The notes beneath the pieces were generated by a model. The model was not told the DNA's origin. It ran no database searches and worked only from the letters and a program-made list of their open reading frames with translations. A stretch of DNA of 64,000 nucleotides from assembly GCF_024218795.1 (NCBI RefSeq), contig NZ_CP100400.1:3348001-3412000 (forward strand), written 5' to 3'. The position numbers and the translations under genes were made by a program. This DNA comes from Halorussus aquaticus. Lineage in GTDB: Archaea > Halobacteriota > Halobacteria > Halobacteriales > Haladaptataceae. Positions within the stretch are counted from its first letter, which is position 1, and each line of letters opens with the position of its first letter. Below, piece after piece: positions 25,509 to 34,639 of this stretch.

Positions 25509-25655
25509 GAAAAGAACCGCAGTTCCCGTTACTTCCGCTCGAACGTGATACGCCAACGTTTTGCTTCGTTCGGTCGCTCACAGCGGTTCGCTCCCTCGCT
25601 CGCAAAACGTTGATGAAAAGAACCGCAGTTCCCGTTACTTCCGCTCGAACGTGAT
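25509..25655. repeat. 41-bp direct duplication flanking an inverted repeat
   Basis: A 41-bp sequence at 25509-25549 is repeated exactly at 25615-25655. The right copy includes the last 21 bp of the thiolase gene (minus strand) with its stop and the bases after it. Between the copies is a 59-bp segment bounded by an 11-bp perfect inverted repeat, CAACGTTTTGC at 25554-25564 and GCAAAACGTTG at 25602-25612. The arrangement looks like a duplication generated around a palindromic insertion, and it lies between the ends of two same-strand genes where it may act as a transcript end. Confidence 0.85.
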
Positions 25656-26777
25656 GGCCGCGCCCTGTCCGAACCCGACGCAGAGCGTCGCGAGTCCCTT
25701 GTCGGCGTCGCGCTTCTCCATCTCGTGGACCAGCGTCACGGGCAGGCGCGCGCCGGAGGCACCGAGCGGGTGGCCGAGCGCGATTGCGCCGCCGTTGACG
25801 TTGAACTTCTCGTTGTCCACGCCGAGTTCGTCGCGGGAGTAGACCGTCTGGCTGGCGAACGCCTCGTTGAGTTCCACGAGGTCGAACTCCTCGATGGACT
25901 CGCCGGTGCGCTCCAGCAGGCCGCGGGTCGCCGGGACCGGGCCGATGCCCATCACGGTGGGGTCTACGCCCGCCACGTTGTTGTCGCCGACGTGAGCCAT
26001 GATTTCGAGACCGTGTTCCTCGGCGAACGCCTCGCTCGTGACGAGCGTCGCGGACGCGCCGTCCGAAATCTGGGAGGCGTTCCCCGGCGTGACCGTCCCG
26101 TCGGACTTGAACACCGTCGGGAGTCCCGAGAGGGTCTCCAAGTCGGTGTCGGGGCGGATGCCCTCGTCGGTCTCCACCAGACCGTCCTCGGTCTCGATGG
26201 GGACGATTTCGTCGTCGAACCGGCCCGACTCGGAGGCCTCGGCCGCGCGCTGCTGGCTCTGGAGCGCGTACTCGTCTTGCATCTCGCGGGTGATGCCGTA
26301 CTCCTCGGCGACCTTCTCGGCGGTCATCCCCATCGAGAGTTCGCCGACGTTGTACATCTCGCCGAGTCGGGGGTGGACGTTCCCGTAGCTCTGGCTCATC
26401 GGCACGCGACTCATGTTCTCGACGCCGCCCGCGATGATGGCCTCGCGCTGGCCCGCGCGGATGGCGTCGCTCGCGCTGATGATGGCCTGCATCGAGGAGG
26501 CGCACCAGCGGTTGATGGTCGTGGCGGGCACGCTCTCGCCCAACTCCGAGAGGAGCGCGATGACCCGCGCCACGTTGTTGTCCTGTTCCTCGCGCTGCTG
26601 GGCACAGCCCCACATCAGGTCGTCGATGTGTTCGCCGTCGAGTCCCGTCTCGTCGAGGATGGTGTCCACGAGCGGCACCGAGAGGTCTTCGCTCCGGGTG
26701 TCCGCGTAGACGCCGTCTTCTTTACCCTGCGGCGTTCGGACCGCCTTGGCGATGACTGGAGTGGTGTCGTCTCCCAT
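25635..26777 (-). CDS. Acetyl-CoA C-acyltransferase (thiolase)
   Basis: Thiolases join or split acyl-CoA chains. The 380-residue protein has the nucleophile Cys92 ([11 protein letters not shown]), His336 (GHPLGASG) and the second Cys366 ([10 protein letters not shown]), the full catalytic set. It is the class found in haloarchaeal beta-oxidation and polyhydroxyalkanoate or mevalonate synthesis; direction cannot be told. It may work with the acyl-CoA synthetase at 8483. It is a single gene, with the duplicated 3' end described under the repeat at 25509. Confidence 0.94.
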   Translation of the reverse strand: MGDDTTPVIAKAVRTPQGKEDGVYADTRSEDLSVPLVDTILDETGLDGEHIDDLMWGCAQQREEQDNNVARVIALLSELGESVPATTINRWCASSMQAIISASDAIRAGQREAIIAGGVENMSRVPMSQSYGNVHPRLGEMYNVGELSMGMTAEKVAEEYGITREMQDEYALQSQQRAAEASESGRFDDEIVPIETEDGLVETDEGIRPDTDLETLSGLPTVFKSDGTVTPGNASQISDGASATLVTSEAFAEEHGLEIMAHVGDNNVAGVDPTVMGIGPVPATRGLLERTGESIEEFDLVELNEAFASQTVYSRDELGVDNEKFNVNGGAIALGHPLGASGARLPVTLVHEMEKRDADKGLATLCVGFGQGAAITFERK

Positions 26778-27004
26778 ACTACCCTATGCGGTCTCGATTG
26801 TCTTAAAAGACAGTAGAACTCGGCCCGCGTGGTGGGGAGTTTCCCGACGGCTCGTCCGCCCGTCGAGTCTCGATACCGCTCGCACAGGCCGCGCGGACGC
26901 GTCGGTCCAGAAACTATTTGTCCGAACCCGCAGCTATAACTGTTCAATGACCCGCTCGGCTCGCGTCGCCCGCAGACCGACCCGCTCCCCTCCCTCGCCG
27001 ACAC

Positions 27005-28789
27005 ATGGCATCGAAAACTGAAACCTCCGCCTCGGCCGCGAACGTCCGCGAAACGCTGACCGGGTACGCCTCCCGGACACAACTCGTCGTGGTCGGGATT
27101 ACGGCGGTCGCCCTGCTCGCGCGCTTCGTGAATCTCGGCACCCGAGTCGCCCATCAGGACGAGGCTCGGGTCGCGTACTGGGCGTATCGCTTCATGGAGA
27201 CCGGCGTCTACGAGTACCGACCCATCGTCCACGGCCCGTTCCTGACCATCGTGGACGGCCACCTGTTCGGCCTGTTCGGCGCGTCGGACTTCACCATGCG
27301 ACTCGTGGTCGCGCTGATAGGCGGTCTGCTCCCCCTGTCGGCGCTGCTGTTCCGCGAGCGCCTCCGCGACTCCGAGACGGTCGCGATGGCGCTCCTGCTC
27401 GCGTTCAACCCCATCCTGCTCTACTACTCGCGGTTCTACCGCAACGACGTGCTGCTGGCGGGACTCATGCTGGTCGCGTTCGGCTTCTTCGTCCGGGCGT
27501 ACGACCACCGGCGACCGGCCTACCTCTACGCCGGAGTCGCCGCCTTCGCGCTGGCGTTCACCACCAAGGAGAACGCGCTGGTCTACCCCGTCACGTGGGC
27601 GGGCGCGGCGGTCCTGCTCTGGGACCACCGACTGTTCGCCGAGCGAGCGGGCGACCGCGGCCTGCTCACGGCCGTCTGGGAGCGCGTCCGCCAGACTGCG
27701 GTCGGCGTGCTGAACTGGTGGCCCCACTTCACGCTGGTAATCTTCGAGTTCTGTGCCATCGTCGTGTTCTTCTACGCCCCTCGCGGCACCGACCGACTCC
27801 CCGGCACCGACGTACCGGGCCTCTACGAGGCGCTCGCGAACCCGACACTGCTCCCGGCCGTCGTCGAGCACGCCACGCTCGGGTCGTGGAACGACTTCGT
27901 GGGCCAGTGGGGCGGTGGCAACGAGGGGTCGTACCTCTCGGCGCTCAAACCCCTGCTGTCGGTCCTCGAAGCGGGCGCAATCGTCCTGCTCGCGCTCGCT
28001 ATCCTCGGCTTCGTCGTGGACCGGTACGTCGGCGAGCGACCCAGCGACGCGGTGTCGTTCACGGCCTACTGGGGGTTCGCCAGCGTGCTCGGTTACCCGG
28101 TCATCGTGGACAACCCGTTCCCGTGGGAGACGATTCACATGATAGTGCCGCTGGTCGTCCCGGCCGCGGTCGGTCTCGCGCTGATAGCCCGCCTCGGGTT
28201 CGAGAGCGTCTCGGACGGCGACGCGCTCTCGGCGACGGCGGCCGCGCTGATTCTACTGCTCGTCGTCGGGCAGGTCGGTGCGACCGCGGTCAACACGTCC
28301 TACCTCGACTCCCAGAGTCCCGACAACGAACTCGTCCAATACGCCCAGTCGTCCAGCGACATGAAACCGGTACTTCAGGAGGTGCGTGACGTCGCCCGGT
28401 CCAACGATGGTATCGACGTGATGTACTACGGCGACGACCCGAACTTCGACGGCGACAACTTCTACGCGCCCGACCCGTCGTCCCACGCGGTGCCGCCGGC
28501 GGGCGACGGCTGGTTCGCCCGTCTGCCCTTCGCGTGGTACATGGAACTGTACGGCGCGGAGACCGACAGCGTGAGACAGCCCGAACTACTGCAGGGCGAC
28601 GACAAGCCGCCGGTCGTCATCGCGCTCGGCGACGCCAACTCCTGCTCGAAGACGTACGACAACGCCGAGGACATCGACGAGTACATGGACGGCTACCGCC
28701 GCTACGAGGTCCAGCGCTACCTCCACGACAGCGGATGCGTCATCAGCAGCACGGTCATCTACGTGAACGAGAACGCGACGCGGGAGTGA
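27005..28789 (+). CDS. Agl23-type flippase-associated membrane protein (TIGR03663)
   Basis: The 594-residue protein has about ten membrane segments in its first 430 residues and a soluble C-terminal domain. Motifs of the GT39/PMT-like superfamily are visible: an early acidic pair after the first helix (RVAHQDEARVAYWAYRF), GPFLTIVDGHLFGLFG and YSRFYRNDVL. This matches the haloarchaeal TIGR03663 group, named for an association with N-glycan lipid flipping in the Agl pathway. No other Agl gene is adjacent. Dolichol-linked sugar transfer or flipping on the outer face is the likely theme, not proven here. Confidence 0.85.
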   Translation: MASKTETSASAANVRETLTGYASRTQLVVVGITAVALLARFVNLGTRVAHQDEARVAYWAYRFMETGVYEYRPIVHGPFLTIVDGHLFGLFGASDFTMRLVVALIGGLLPLSALLFRERLRDSETVAMALLLAFNPILLYYSRFYRNDVLLAGLMLVAFGFFVRAYDHRRPAYLYAGVAAFALAFTTKENALVYPVTWAGAAVLLWDHRLFAERAGDRGLLTAVWERVRQTAVGVLNWWPHFTLVIFEFCAIVVFFYAPRGTDRLPGTDVPGLYEALANPTLLPAVVEHATLGSWNDFVGQWGGGNEGSYLSALKPLLSVLEAGAIVLLALAILGFVVDRYVGERPSDAVSFTAYWGFASVLGYPVIVDNPFPWETIHMIVPLVVPAAVGLALIARLGFESVSDGDALSATAAALILLLVVGQVGATAVNTSYLDSQSPDNELVQYAQSSSDMKPVLQEVRDVARSNDGIDVMYYGDDPNFDGDNFYAPDPSSHAVPPAGDGWFARLPFAWYMELYGAETDSVRQPELLQGDDKPPVVIALGDANSCSKTYDNAEDIDEYMDGYRRYEVQRYLHDSGCVISSTVIYVNENATRE

Positions 28790-28949
28790 CCGTCCGTCGT
28801 CCGGCGGAGCGTAACTGCTGTCTCGGCGGCGCGTAACCGCCCTCGTTACAACTCCGGAATTTCAGGCGGTACACTTGCGACCGGGGAGCCACCTCGCCGT
28901 CACGGGGCTTCGACGCGCTTAAGCACCTTTAGCGTCAAACCTCCGGGGA

Positions 28950-30344
28950 ATGAGCGACGCGGCACTGGACGTCGTCGAATTCCTGCTCACCGCGAGCCTC
29001 TACAACGACAACCGAGAGCTAGACGAGAACGACCTTCCCCCGCGCTACCGGCAGGTCTTCTGGCCCGACGGCGCGCCAGAATCGACCGACCGTGACAGAC
29101 CCGGAAGTGACAACTCCCCGCTCGGCATCGAGCGCCCGATTCGGCCCACCATCGAGACGGCACGTCGGGCGACCGGAGTCGAGAACCCGTGGAGCGCGAT
29201 TTCGGGCCTGATGTTCAGCGACCGCGACGAGTTCTCCGGGTCGCTCGAACTCACGCAACCCGACATGGCCGAGGAGTGGTTCCTCGACCGGGGCGAAGAA
29301 CGCATCCTCCACAATCCGGTTCTGGCCTCCGCCTTCGAGGGCGAGGTGGACGGGGCGGACTACGAGGCGGCCCGCGACGCCAACCGGCCGGTGCAGGCCG
29401 ACCGCGCGTGGATTGACGGTCTCCTCTCGCAGTACTTCGCCGACGAGGAGGAAGAGGAGATGCTCGACCTCGTGGACATCCGAGCGCCCGAGGAGATAGA
29501 GACCACGCTGGACGACCTCGTGCTGACCGAGGACCAGGAGTCCGAGATTCACAAGATAGTGAAGGCAATCGAACACCGCGAGTACCTCGCGCAGATCGGC
29601 CTCCGCGAAATCGGGAAACTCCTGTTCGTCGGACCGCCCGGAACCGGGAAGACCTCGACCGCGCGGGCGCTGGCCTACGACCTCGACCTCCCGTTCGTCG
29701 AGGTCAAACTCTCGATGATAACGAGCCAGTACCTCGGCGAGACAGCCAAGAACGTCGAGAAGGTGTTCGAGGTGGCCAAGCGCCTCTCGCCCTGTATCCT
29801 CTTCATGGACGAGTTCGACTTCGTGGCCAAGACCCGCGCGAGCGACGAGCACGCCGCCATCAAGCGCGCGGTCAACACCTTGCTGAAGTCCATCGACAAC
29901 ATCAGCCTGATTCAGGACGACGTGCTCCTCATCGGCGCGACCAACCACCCAGACCAACTCGACGCCGCGGCGTGGCGGCGCTTCGACGAGATCGTCAACT
30001 TCCCCAAACCCGACGTGGGGATGCGCTCGGACATCCTGCGACTCATCACCCGGCCGATGGACATCGTGGACTTCGACCCCGACGAACTCGCCGAGGAGAC
30101 CGAGGGCCTGACCGGCAGCGACCTCAGGATGGTCCTCCGCGAGGCGGTGCTGGACGCCCTGACCGAGGAGCGGACCGCGCTCACGCAGGAGGACTTCGTG
30201 GACGCCATCAAGGACTTCGAGGAGCGGGACAACCTCAAGGACCTCGACATGATAGAGGGCGACCACGACGCGTTAGTTGCCGGGGGCGACATCTCCGGGT
30301 CCGGCGGTGCGAGCGCGGACGGCGGGCACAGCCACGACCACTGA
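28950..30344 (+). CDS. AAA-family ATPase
   Basis: The 464-residue ATPase has Walker A GPPGTGKTS starting at residue 228, Walker B CILFMDEFDF, sensor-1 LLIGATNHPDQLD and an arginine-finger region in WRRFDEIVNFP. The N-terminal 190 residues are a poorly conserved, acidic haloarchaeal domain. The last residues form a Gly/His tail (GHSHDH). Similar haloarchaeal proteins are annotated only as AAA ATPases. A CTTAAG element about 30 nt before the ATG suggests a leaderless start. No partner gene is adjacent, so the substrate is unknown. Confidence 0.88.
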   Translation: MSDAALDVVEFLLTASLYNDNRELDENDLPPRYRQVFWPDGAPESTDRDRPGSDNSPLGIERPIRPTIETARRATGVENPWSAISGLMFSDRDEFSGSLELTQPDMAEEWFLDRGEERILHNPVLASAFEGEVDGADYEAARDANRPVQADRAWIDGLLSQYFADEEEEEMLDLVDIRAPEEIETTLDDLVLTEDQESEIHKIVKAIEHREYLAQIGLREIGKLLFVGPPGTGKTSTARALAYDLDLPFVEVKLSMITSQYLGETAKNVEKVFEVAKRLSPCILFMDEFDFVAKTRASDEHAAIKRAVNTLLKSIDNISLIQDDVLLIGATNHPDQLDAAAWRRFDEIVNFPKPDVGMRSDILRLITRPMDIVDFDPDELAEETEGLTGSDLRMVLREAVLDALTEERTALTQEDFVDAIKDFEERDNLKDLDMIEGDHDALVAGGDISGSGGASADGGHSHDH

Positions 30345-30452
30345 GGCGGTCCTCCCTTCGTAGCGCTGTGATGTCCGACTGTTTTGGAACTCAACGACAG
30401 TTCTGACCCGGCGTGTACTGGCGTCCTCGGGGAGCGAAGCGACCGAGGGTTC

Positions 30453-30498
30453 GGAAGACGCGATTTGTCTTCCGGCGCGGCCACGTACGGGCCGCGCC
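30453..30498. repeat. Tandem stem-loops in the spacer 30345-30607
   Basis: Two perfect inverted repeats lie back to back: GGAAGAC 30453-30459 with GTCTTCC 30467-30473, and GGCGCGGCC 30474-30482 with GGCCGCGCC 30490-30498 around a 7-nt loop. They sit 110 bp after the AAA ATPase stop and before the MBL gene, so they may end the former transcript or be a mobile palindromic remnant. The rest of the 263-bp spacer has no gene. Confidence 0.6.
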
Positions 30499-30607
30499 CA
30501 CTCGCGCGAGGTGACGCAGACGACCGGTGTCGGCTTCCGATATCGGACCCTCGTTCTCCGATCCCCATCCCGGAGAACTTTGTACCCCAAGCGACTACCT
30601 CCGGCAA

Positions 30608-31483
30608 ATGCAGGTCACCCTCCTCGGCACCGGCGACACGACCGGCACCCCCACGCCGGACTGCGACTGCGACACCTGTGAGGAGGCCCGAGAGCCGGGC
30701 GACGCCACGCGTCGCCGACTGCGCGAGCGCGGCATCGACGCGAGCAGCGGCGTCGAGCGCTCGCGGTTCTCGGTCCACGTCCGCAACGAATGCACCGGCG
30801 AGGCCCTGCTGATAGACCTCAGCCCCGACTTCCGCCACCAGTTCCTGACTCACGACGTGGGTCTGCCCGACGAGGCCATCGTCACCCACATCCACTTCGA
30901 CCATCTCGACGGACTGGGTAACGCCTACCGACTGTTCGACGACCTGCCGGTCTACGCCGCGAACGAGGTGGACCCCGTCACCGACGAGAGCGTCGCCGAT
31001 ACGATTCGGCGCAAGTACGACTACCTCGACAGGGTGACGGTCCGGGACCGGACGCCGCTCGAACCCTTCGAGACTTGCGGGTTCGAGGTGACGCTGGTCC
31101 CCGTCGAACACCCGCCGATGCTCTGCTACGGCGTCGTCGTCGAGGACCCCGAGACCGGCGCGAAACTCGCCCTGACGGGCGACACCAACTACGCGGTTCC
31201 CGACGAGAGTCGCGCGGTGCTGGCCGACGCCGACCTGCTGCTGGCCGACGCCATCGTCCCCGCGCACCTCTGTGAACACCACCCGATGGGCGGCGACCAC
31301 CACGGCCCGGACGGCGTCCCCCGGACGTTCGGCACCAAGCACATGACCCGCGAGGGGGCGCTGGCGCTGGCCGACGAACTCGACGCGGCCGAGACCCGAC
31401 TCGTCCACCTCGCCCACTACTACCCCGTCGAGGAGGCCTTCGAGGAACCGCTGGCTATCGACGGCGAACAGTACCACCTCTGA
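30608..31483 (+). CDS. PhnP-like metallo-beta-lactamase-fold phosphodiesterase
   Basis: The 291-residue protein opens with MQVTLLGTGDTTGTPTPDC and a CDCDTC cysteine cluster, then the zinc motif HIHFDHLDG and a later LLADAIVPAHLCEHHPMGG segment that gives further metal ligands. The LGTG-GTP start and the cysteine cluster are the marks of the PhnP group (cyclic phosphate phosphodiesterases) and of related RNase Z-like enzymes. No phosphonate genes are nearby, so the natural substrate may differ. The ATG at 30608 was chosen because it begins at the first strand. Confidence 0.86.
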   Translation: MQVTLLGTGDTTGTPTPDCDCDTCEEAREPGDATRRRLRERGIDASSGVERSRFSVHVRNECTGEALLIDLSPDFRHQFLTHDVGLPDEAIVTHIHFDHLDGLGNAYRLFDDLPVYAANEVDPVTDESVADTIRRKYDYLDRVTVRDRTPLEPFETCGFEVTLVPVEHPPMLCYGVVVEDPETGAKLALTGDTNYAVPDESRAVLADADLLLADAIVPAHLCEHHPMGGDHHGPDGVPRTFGTKHMTREGALALADELDAAETRLVHLAHYYPVEEAFEEPLAIDGEQYHL

Positions 31484-31501
31484 GAAGGGTCGGCGGTCGG
31501 C

Positions 31502-32962
31502 CTACCGGCGCCGAGCGACTCCGAGTCCGACGACCAGCACCGCGAGCGCCGCGAGCGCCGCGAGGGGGCCGAAGCCGGGAACCCCGGCCGACTCGGTGTC
31601 GGTGGTCTCGTTCGCGTCGTCGCCCTCTCCGGCGTCGGTTCTCTCGTCGTCCATCGCGCCCTCGGAGGTCCGTTCGTCGGTCGATTGCCCGTCCGTCGTT
31701 TGTCCGTCCGTCGGTTGGCCAGTCGGACCCTGTCCGTCGGCCAGTCCGCTGATATTCTGGAGCACGTCGTGGCACCGACTCAGTGCCGTCGCGTTCGCGT
31801 GGCGGTCGGTGTCGCCGTGAAGCTCGACGGTCCCGGTCGCGTTCAGGTCGGTCATGGTCGGACCGCCGTGTTCCCCGGCGGGGAGTCGGACGGCGTCGTA
31901 GACCAGCCACGGGGCGTACGCCTCCCAGACGACTTCGCCCTCGGGGGTCACTTCCAGCACCCGGTGGTTCGCCGAGTCGGTGACGAGGGTGTTGCCGCTC
32001 GGCAGGCGGTCGGCGTCGCGGGGCCACGAGAGGTTCCCGGTGAGCGTCCACGTCCGGTTCCACCCCTCCCCGTTCGTCAGGTCGCCGTCGGGATTCGCGT
32101 ACTCCACGATGCGGTCGTTCTCGCTGTCGCCGACCAGCAGCGTCGGCGTCCCGTTCTCGCTCTCCAAGTAGTCGGGGTTGTGCTGTTCCGACAGGATGTT
32201 CTTCTTCCCGTCCTCGCCGAGTTTCATCACGATTTCGTTCGTCGAGCGGTTCACCACGATGGCCTGGTCGAAGTTCCGCGGTGAGGCGAGGTAGAGACCG
32301 TCACCGATCTTGTCCACGTCGTTGACGTGGGTCCAGTCGTCGGTGTAGTTCTCTTCGAGGGTCTCGGGGTCGTAGTGGTCGTCGAAGCGCCACTCCCACG
32401 TTATCTCCTCGGTCGTGCGGTTGTAGACGAAGAGGCGGTCGTCGTTCCGCTGGGCCGACGCGTTGTAGTTGCGCATGTTGGCGACCAGTATCTCGGTCCC
32501 GTTGTTGATGAGGTCGGCGTCGTGGGTGTCGGCCACGTCGAAGGTCTTCGACCAGACGCGCTCCTGCGTTCGCGGGTCGAACTCGTAGACGAGCGTCCGG
32601 TGGCCCTTCACGGTGGCGGTGACGAAGAGGTTCCCGTTGTCCATCTTGTCCACGTCGTACCCCCACGCCACGTCGTACTTCTGGGCGCTCTGGTGGACCC
32701 ACTCGATTTCGCCGCTCGGCCCGACGCCGACGAGTTTCGCCGGGCGTTTGCCGCCGTTCTTCCCGAACCGGAACCCCTGAACGCTGATGACCGTCGTCCC
32801 GTTCGCAGGGGAGTCGATGGTCCCCGCGCAGGGACTGGGGGCCCCCTGCGACGCGACGGAGCGCGAGTCGGTGGTCGGCGTGGCGACGACCGGTGCGACC
32901 ATCGAGAGGCTACACAACACGGCTAACGCGACGGCGAGCGGCCGCCGGGAGGTCGTTCGCAT
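31502..32962 (-). CDS. Arylsulfotransferase (ASST) family surface protein with PGF-CTERM-like tail
   Basis: The 486-residue protein has a Sec signal peptide (1-27), then a beta-propeller with the repeated pattern of arylsulfotransferases (GWNRTWTLTGNLSWPRDADRLPSGN, HNPDYLESE, TDSANHRVLEV). A Thr/Gln/Asp-rich linker follows (about 410-460) and the last 27 residues read GVPGFGPLAAL plus a hydrophobic helix and RRR, the sorting signal for archaeosortase A. It is thus a cell-surface-anchored protein. ASST enzymes transfer sulfate between phenols; in halophiles the target may be a surface glycan. The convergent MBL gene ends 18 bp away. Confidence 0.86.
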   Translation of the reverse strand: MRTTSRRPLAVALAVLCSLSMVAPVVATPTTDSRSVASQGAPSPCAGTIDSPANGTTVISVQGFRFGKNGGKRPAKLVGVGPSGEIEWVHQSAQKYDVAWGYDVDKMDNGNLFVTATVKGHRTLVYEFDPRTQERVWSKTFDVADTHDADLINNGTEILVANMRNYNASAQRNDDRLFVYNRTTEEITWEWRFDDHYDPETLEENYTDDWTHVNDVDKIGDGLYLASPRNFDQAIVVNRSTNEIVMKLGEDGKKNILSEQHNPDYLESENGTPTLLVGDSENDRIVEYANPDGDLTNGEGWNRTWTLTGNLSWPRDADRLPSGNTLVTDSANHRVLEVTPEGEVVWEAYAPWLVYDAVRLPAGEHGGPTMTDLNATGTVELHGDTDRHANATALSRCHDVLQNISGLADGQGPTGQPTDGQTTDGQSTDERTSEGAMDDERTDAGEGDDANETTDTESAGVPGFGPLAALAALAVLVVGLGVARRR

Positions 32963-33078
32963 GAGTTCTCGTATCGACGTTGGTCGGTTTTTAGCTACTG
33001 GTTAGGGCGCGATTACTCGCCCGGAAATATCTGCGTTTCGACGTGAATACTTTGTGTTTTCGCGGAGTACTCCGGGCC

Positions 33079-33549
33079 ATGCTCAGCGTTCTCCGCCGAC
33101 GCCTCGCCGAGGCCGACTTCTGGGACCGCCACGCCAACCCCGCCAGCGGGTGGTCCCGCGTGCCGACCGGTCCGCTGCTGGTCTACGCCATCTACGCTCG
33201 GAACTGGCGGCTCCTCGCCGCGACGGTGGCGTTCGTCGCCGTCAACCCCGTCCTCTTCCCGGAACCCGACCCCGACGCCGACGAGGGCTGGATGACGAAG
33301 GGCGTCAGGGGCGAGCGGTTGTGGGTGCGGGGCGCGGACGCGGGACGGGCAAACCTGCTGAACGTCGCCAACGCGCCGGTGTTCCTCTACGCGCTCTACT
33401 CGGCGGTCCGGCGACGCCCCGGCCGGACCGGCCTGTTCACGGCGCTGACGATGGCGCTGAAACTGGCGTTCGTGGACCGAATGGCGAAACTCTACGAGCG
33501 CGAGAGCGGCCGCGACGAGTGTCGAGAGTCCGCGGGGGAGCGAGCGTGA
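33079..33549 (+). CDS. DUF6653-type small membrane protein
   Basis: The 156-residue protein begins MLSVLRRRLAEADFWDRHANPASGWSR and has about three hydrophobic segments. The FWDRHANPASGWSR motif is characteristic of the haloarchaeal DUF6653 family, unknown in function. The ATG at 33079 is chosen over the upstream ATG at 33043 because homologues start at MLS. Its stop overlaps the GTG of the following yqeC by 4 bp, so the two are translationally coupled. Confidence 0.75.
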   Translation: MLSVLRRRLAEADFWDRHANPASGWSRVPTGPLLVYAIYARNWRLLAATVAFVAVNPVLFPEPDPDADEGWMTKGVRGERLWVRGADAGRANLLNVANAPVFLYALYSAVRRRPGRTGLFTALTMALKLAFVDRMAKLYERESGRDECRESAGERA

Positions 33550-34286
33550 CCCTTCCGGAGGCGCTCGACGCCGAAAGCGGCCTGACCTGCGTGGTCGGCG
33601 CGGGCGGGAAGAAGACGACGCTCTACGCGCTCGCCGACCGACTCGACCGCGCCGTCGTCACCGCGACGGTTCGCATCCCCATCTTCGACGCGGCGGTGGC
33701 GGAGGTGGTCGTGACCGGCGACCCGGTGGCGGCGCTCCGCGCGGCCGACGCCCCCGTCCGCTTCCCGCTCGGTCTCGTGCCCGAGCGCGAGCGCGAGGAC
33801 CGTTACCGCGGCTACGACCCCGAGACCGTGAGTGACCTCGCCGATGCCCACGACGGGCCGGTCCTCGCGAAGGCCGACGGCGCGCGGACGCGCTGGCTGA
33901 AGGCCCCGAACGAGCGCGAACCCCGGATTCCCGCTGGGGCCGACACGGTGATTCCCATCGCCAGCGCCCGCGTCGTCGGCGAGTCGCTCACCGAGGACCG
34001 GGTCCACCGGCCCGAGCGCGTGGCCGCCGTCGCGGACCGCGAAGTCGGCGACGAGGTTCGACCCGAGGACGTGGCGGCGGTCCTCGCCAGCGACGACGGC
34101 GGTCTGAAGGGCGTTCCGGAGGGCGCGACCGCAATTCCGGTCGTCAACATGGTCGATTCGCCGGAACTGGAGCGAACCGGCCGCCAAATCGCCGAGGGCG
34201 TCCTCGAACGCGCCCCCGACGCCGTGACCCGGGTCGTGCTGACCCGGATGGTCGCCGACGACCCCGTGGTCGCCGTGGTGGAGTAA
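33546..34286 (+). CDS. yqeC: YqeC-like molybdenum/selenium cofactor accessory protein
   Basis: The 246-residue protein starts with a P-loop-like motif CVVGAGGKKTT and continues with the VTATVRIPIFDA, GPVLAKADGARTRWLKAPN and GATAIPVVNMVDSPE blocks that mark the YqeC family. These proteins are found with molybdenum hydroxylase genes and are thought to help insert a matured cofactor. The GTG start at 33546 overlaps the stop of the upstream DUF6653 gene (GTGA). The MobA gene at 34640 lies 350 bp beyond, on the other strand. The gene's last codons seed the 23-bp tandem repeat that follows. Confidence 0.86.
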   Translation: MTLPEALDAESGLTCVVGAGGKKTTLYALADRLDRAVVTATVRIPIFDAAVAEVVVTGDPVAALRAADAPVRFPLGLVPEREREDRYRGYDPETVSDLADAHDGPVLAKADGARTRWLKAPNEREPRIPAGADTVIPIASARVVGESLTEDRVHRPERVAAVADREVGDEVRPEDVAAVLASDDGGLKGVPEGATAIPVVNMVDSPELERTGRQIAEGVLERAPDAVTRVVLTRMVADDPVVAVVE

Positions 34287-34365
34287 GTGCAGGGGTACTG
34301 GTGGAGTGAGTGACGCGGAACTGGTGGAGTCCGTGAAGCAGAACTGGTGGAGTCCGTGAAGCAGA
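34274..34365 (+). repeat. Four tandem 23-bp units starting in the yqeC stop region
   Basis: Units at 34274-34296, 34297-34319, 34320-34342 and 34343-34365 share the core TGGTGGAGT. Units 3 and 4 are identical; units 1 and 2 are diverged. Unit 1 contains the last codons and stop of yqeC (CGTGGTGGAGTAA), so the array appears to have grown out of the gene's end. There are no spacers, so this is a minisatellite, not a CRISPR array. Confidence 0.85.
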
Positions 34366-34467
34366 GCTAGCTTCAGGCTTGAGCGACGGAGTCACCGCAA
34401 CCGCACGGCACCGCGGCGGCCTCACACCTCCCCAACCTCCTCACGCCCTCGCTACGCTCGGTCGTTC

Positions 34468-34546
34468 GTCCCTCGCGCATCGGCGCAACACGAGGTTGCG
34501 CCAGCGCGCCGAGAGGGACGTTAAACGTTCGAGAAACGCGTTTCTC
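34468..34546. repeat. Nested hairpins and a perfect 16-bp palindrome in the yqeC-mobA spacer
   Basis: GGCGCAAC 34482-34489 pairs with GTTGCGCC 34495-34502, and GTCCCTC 34468-34474 pairs with GAGGGAC 34513-34519 around it. Next to them is GAGAAACGCGTTTCTC at 34531-34546, a perfect palindrome. They sit between the converging ends of yqeC and mobA, where they could end both transcripts. Nothing else of note in 34287-34639 apart from the tandem repeat. Confidence 0.65.
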
Positions 34547-34639
34547 ACGCCACGAGTACCGCTCCACCGACCGGTAACGTCGCGTCCGTCGAACGGCGAC
34601 TTCGGTTCTCTACTCACCCACTCCTCGGACTCAAATAGC

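Noticed and set aside
25450..25634. N-terminal extension of the isomerase gene at 24601 into this spacer
   Set aside because: The frame stays open past the ATG at 25449 far into the thiolase region, but the sequence is antisense-like and the isomerase fold begins at MVELAFSTNAY, so the start at 25449 is kept.
34274..34365. CRISPR array
   Set aside because: The 23-bp units abut without spacers and the first is part of a coding region.
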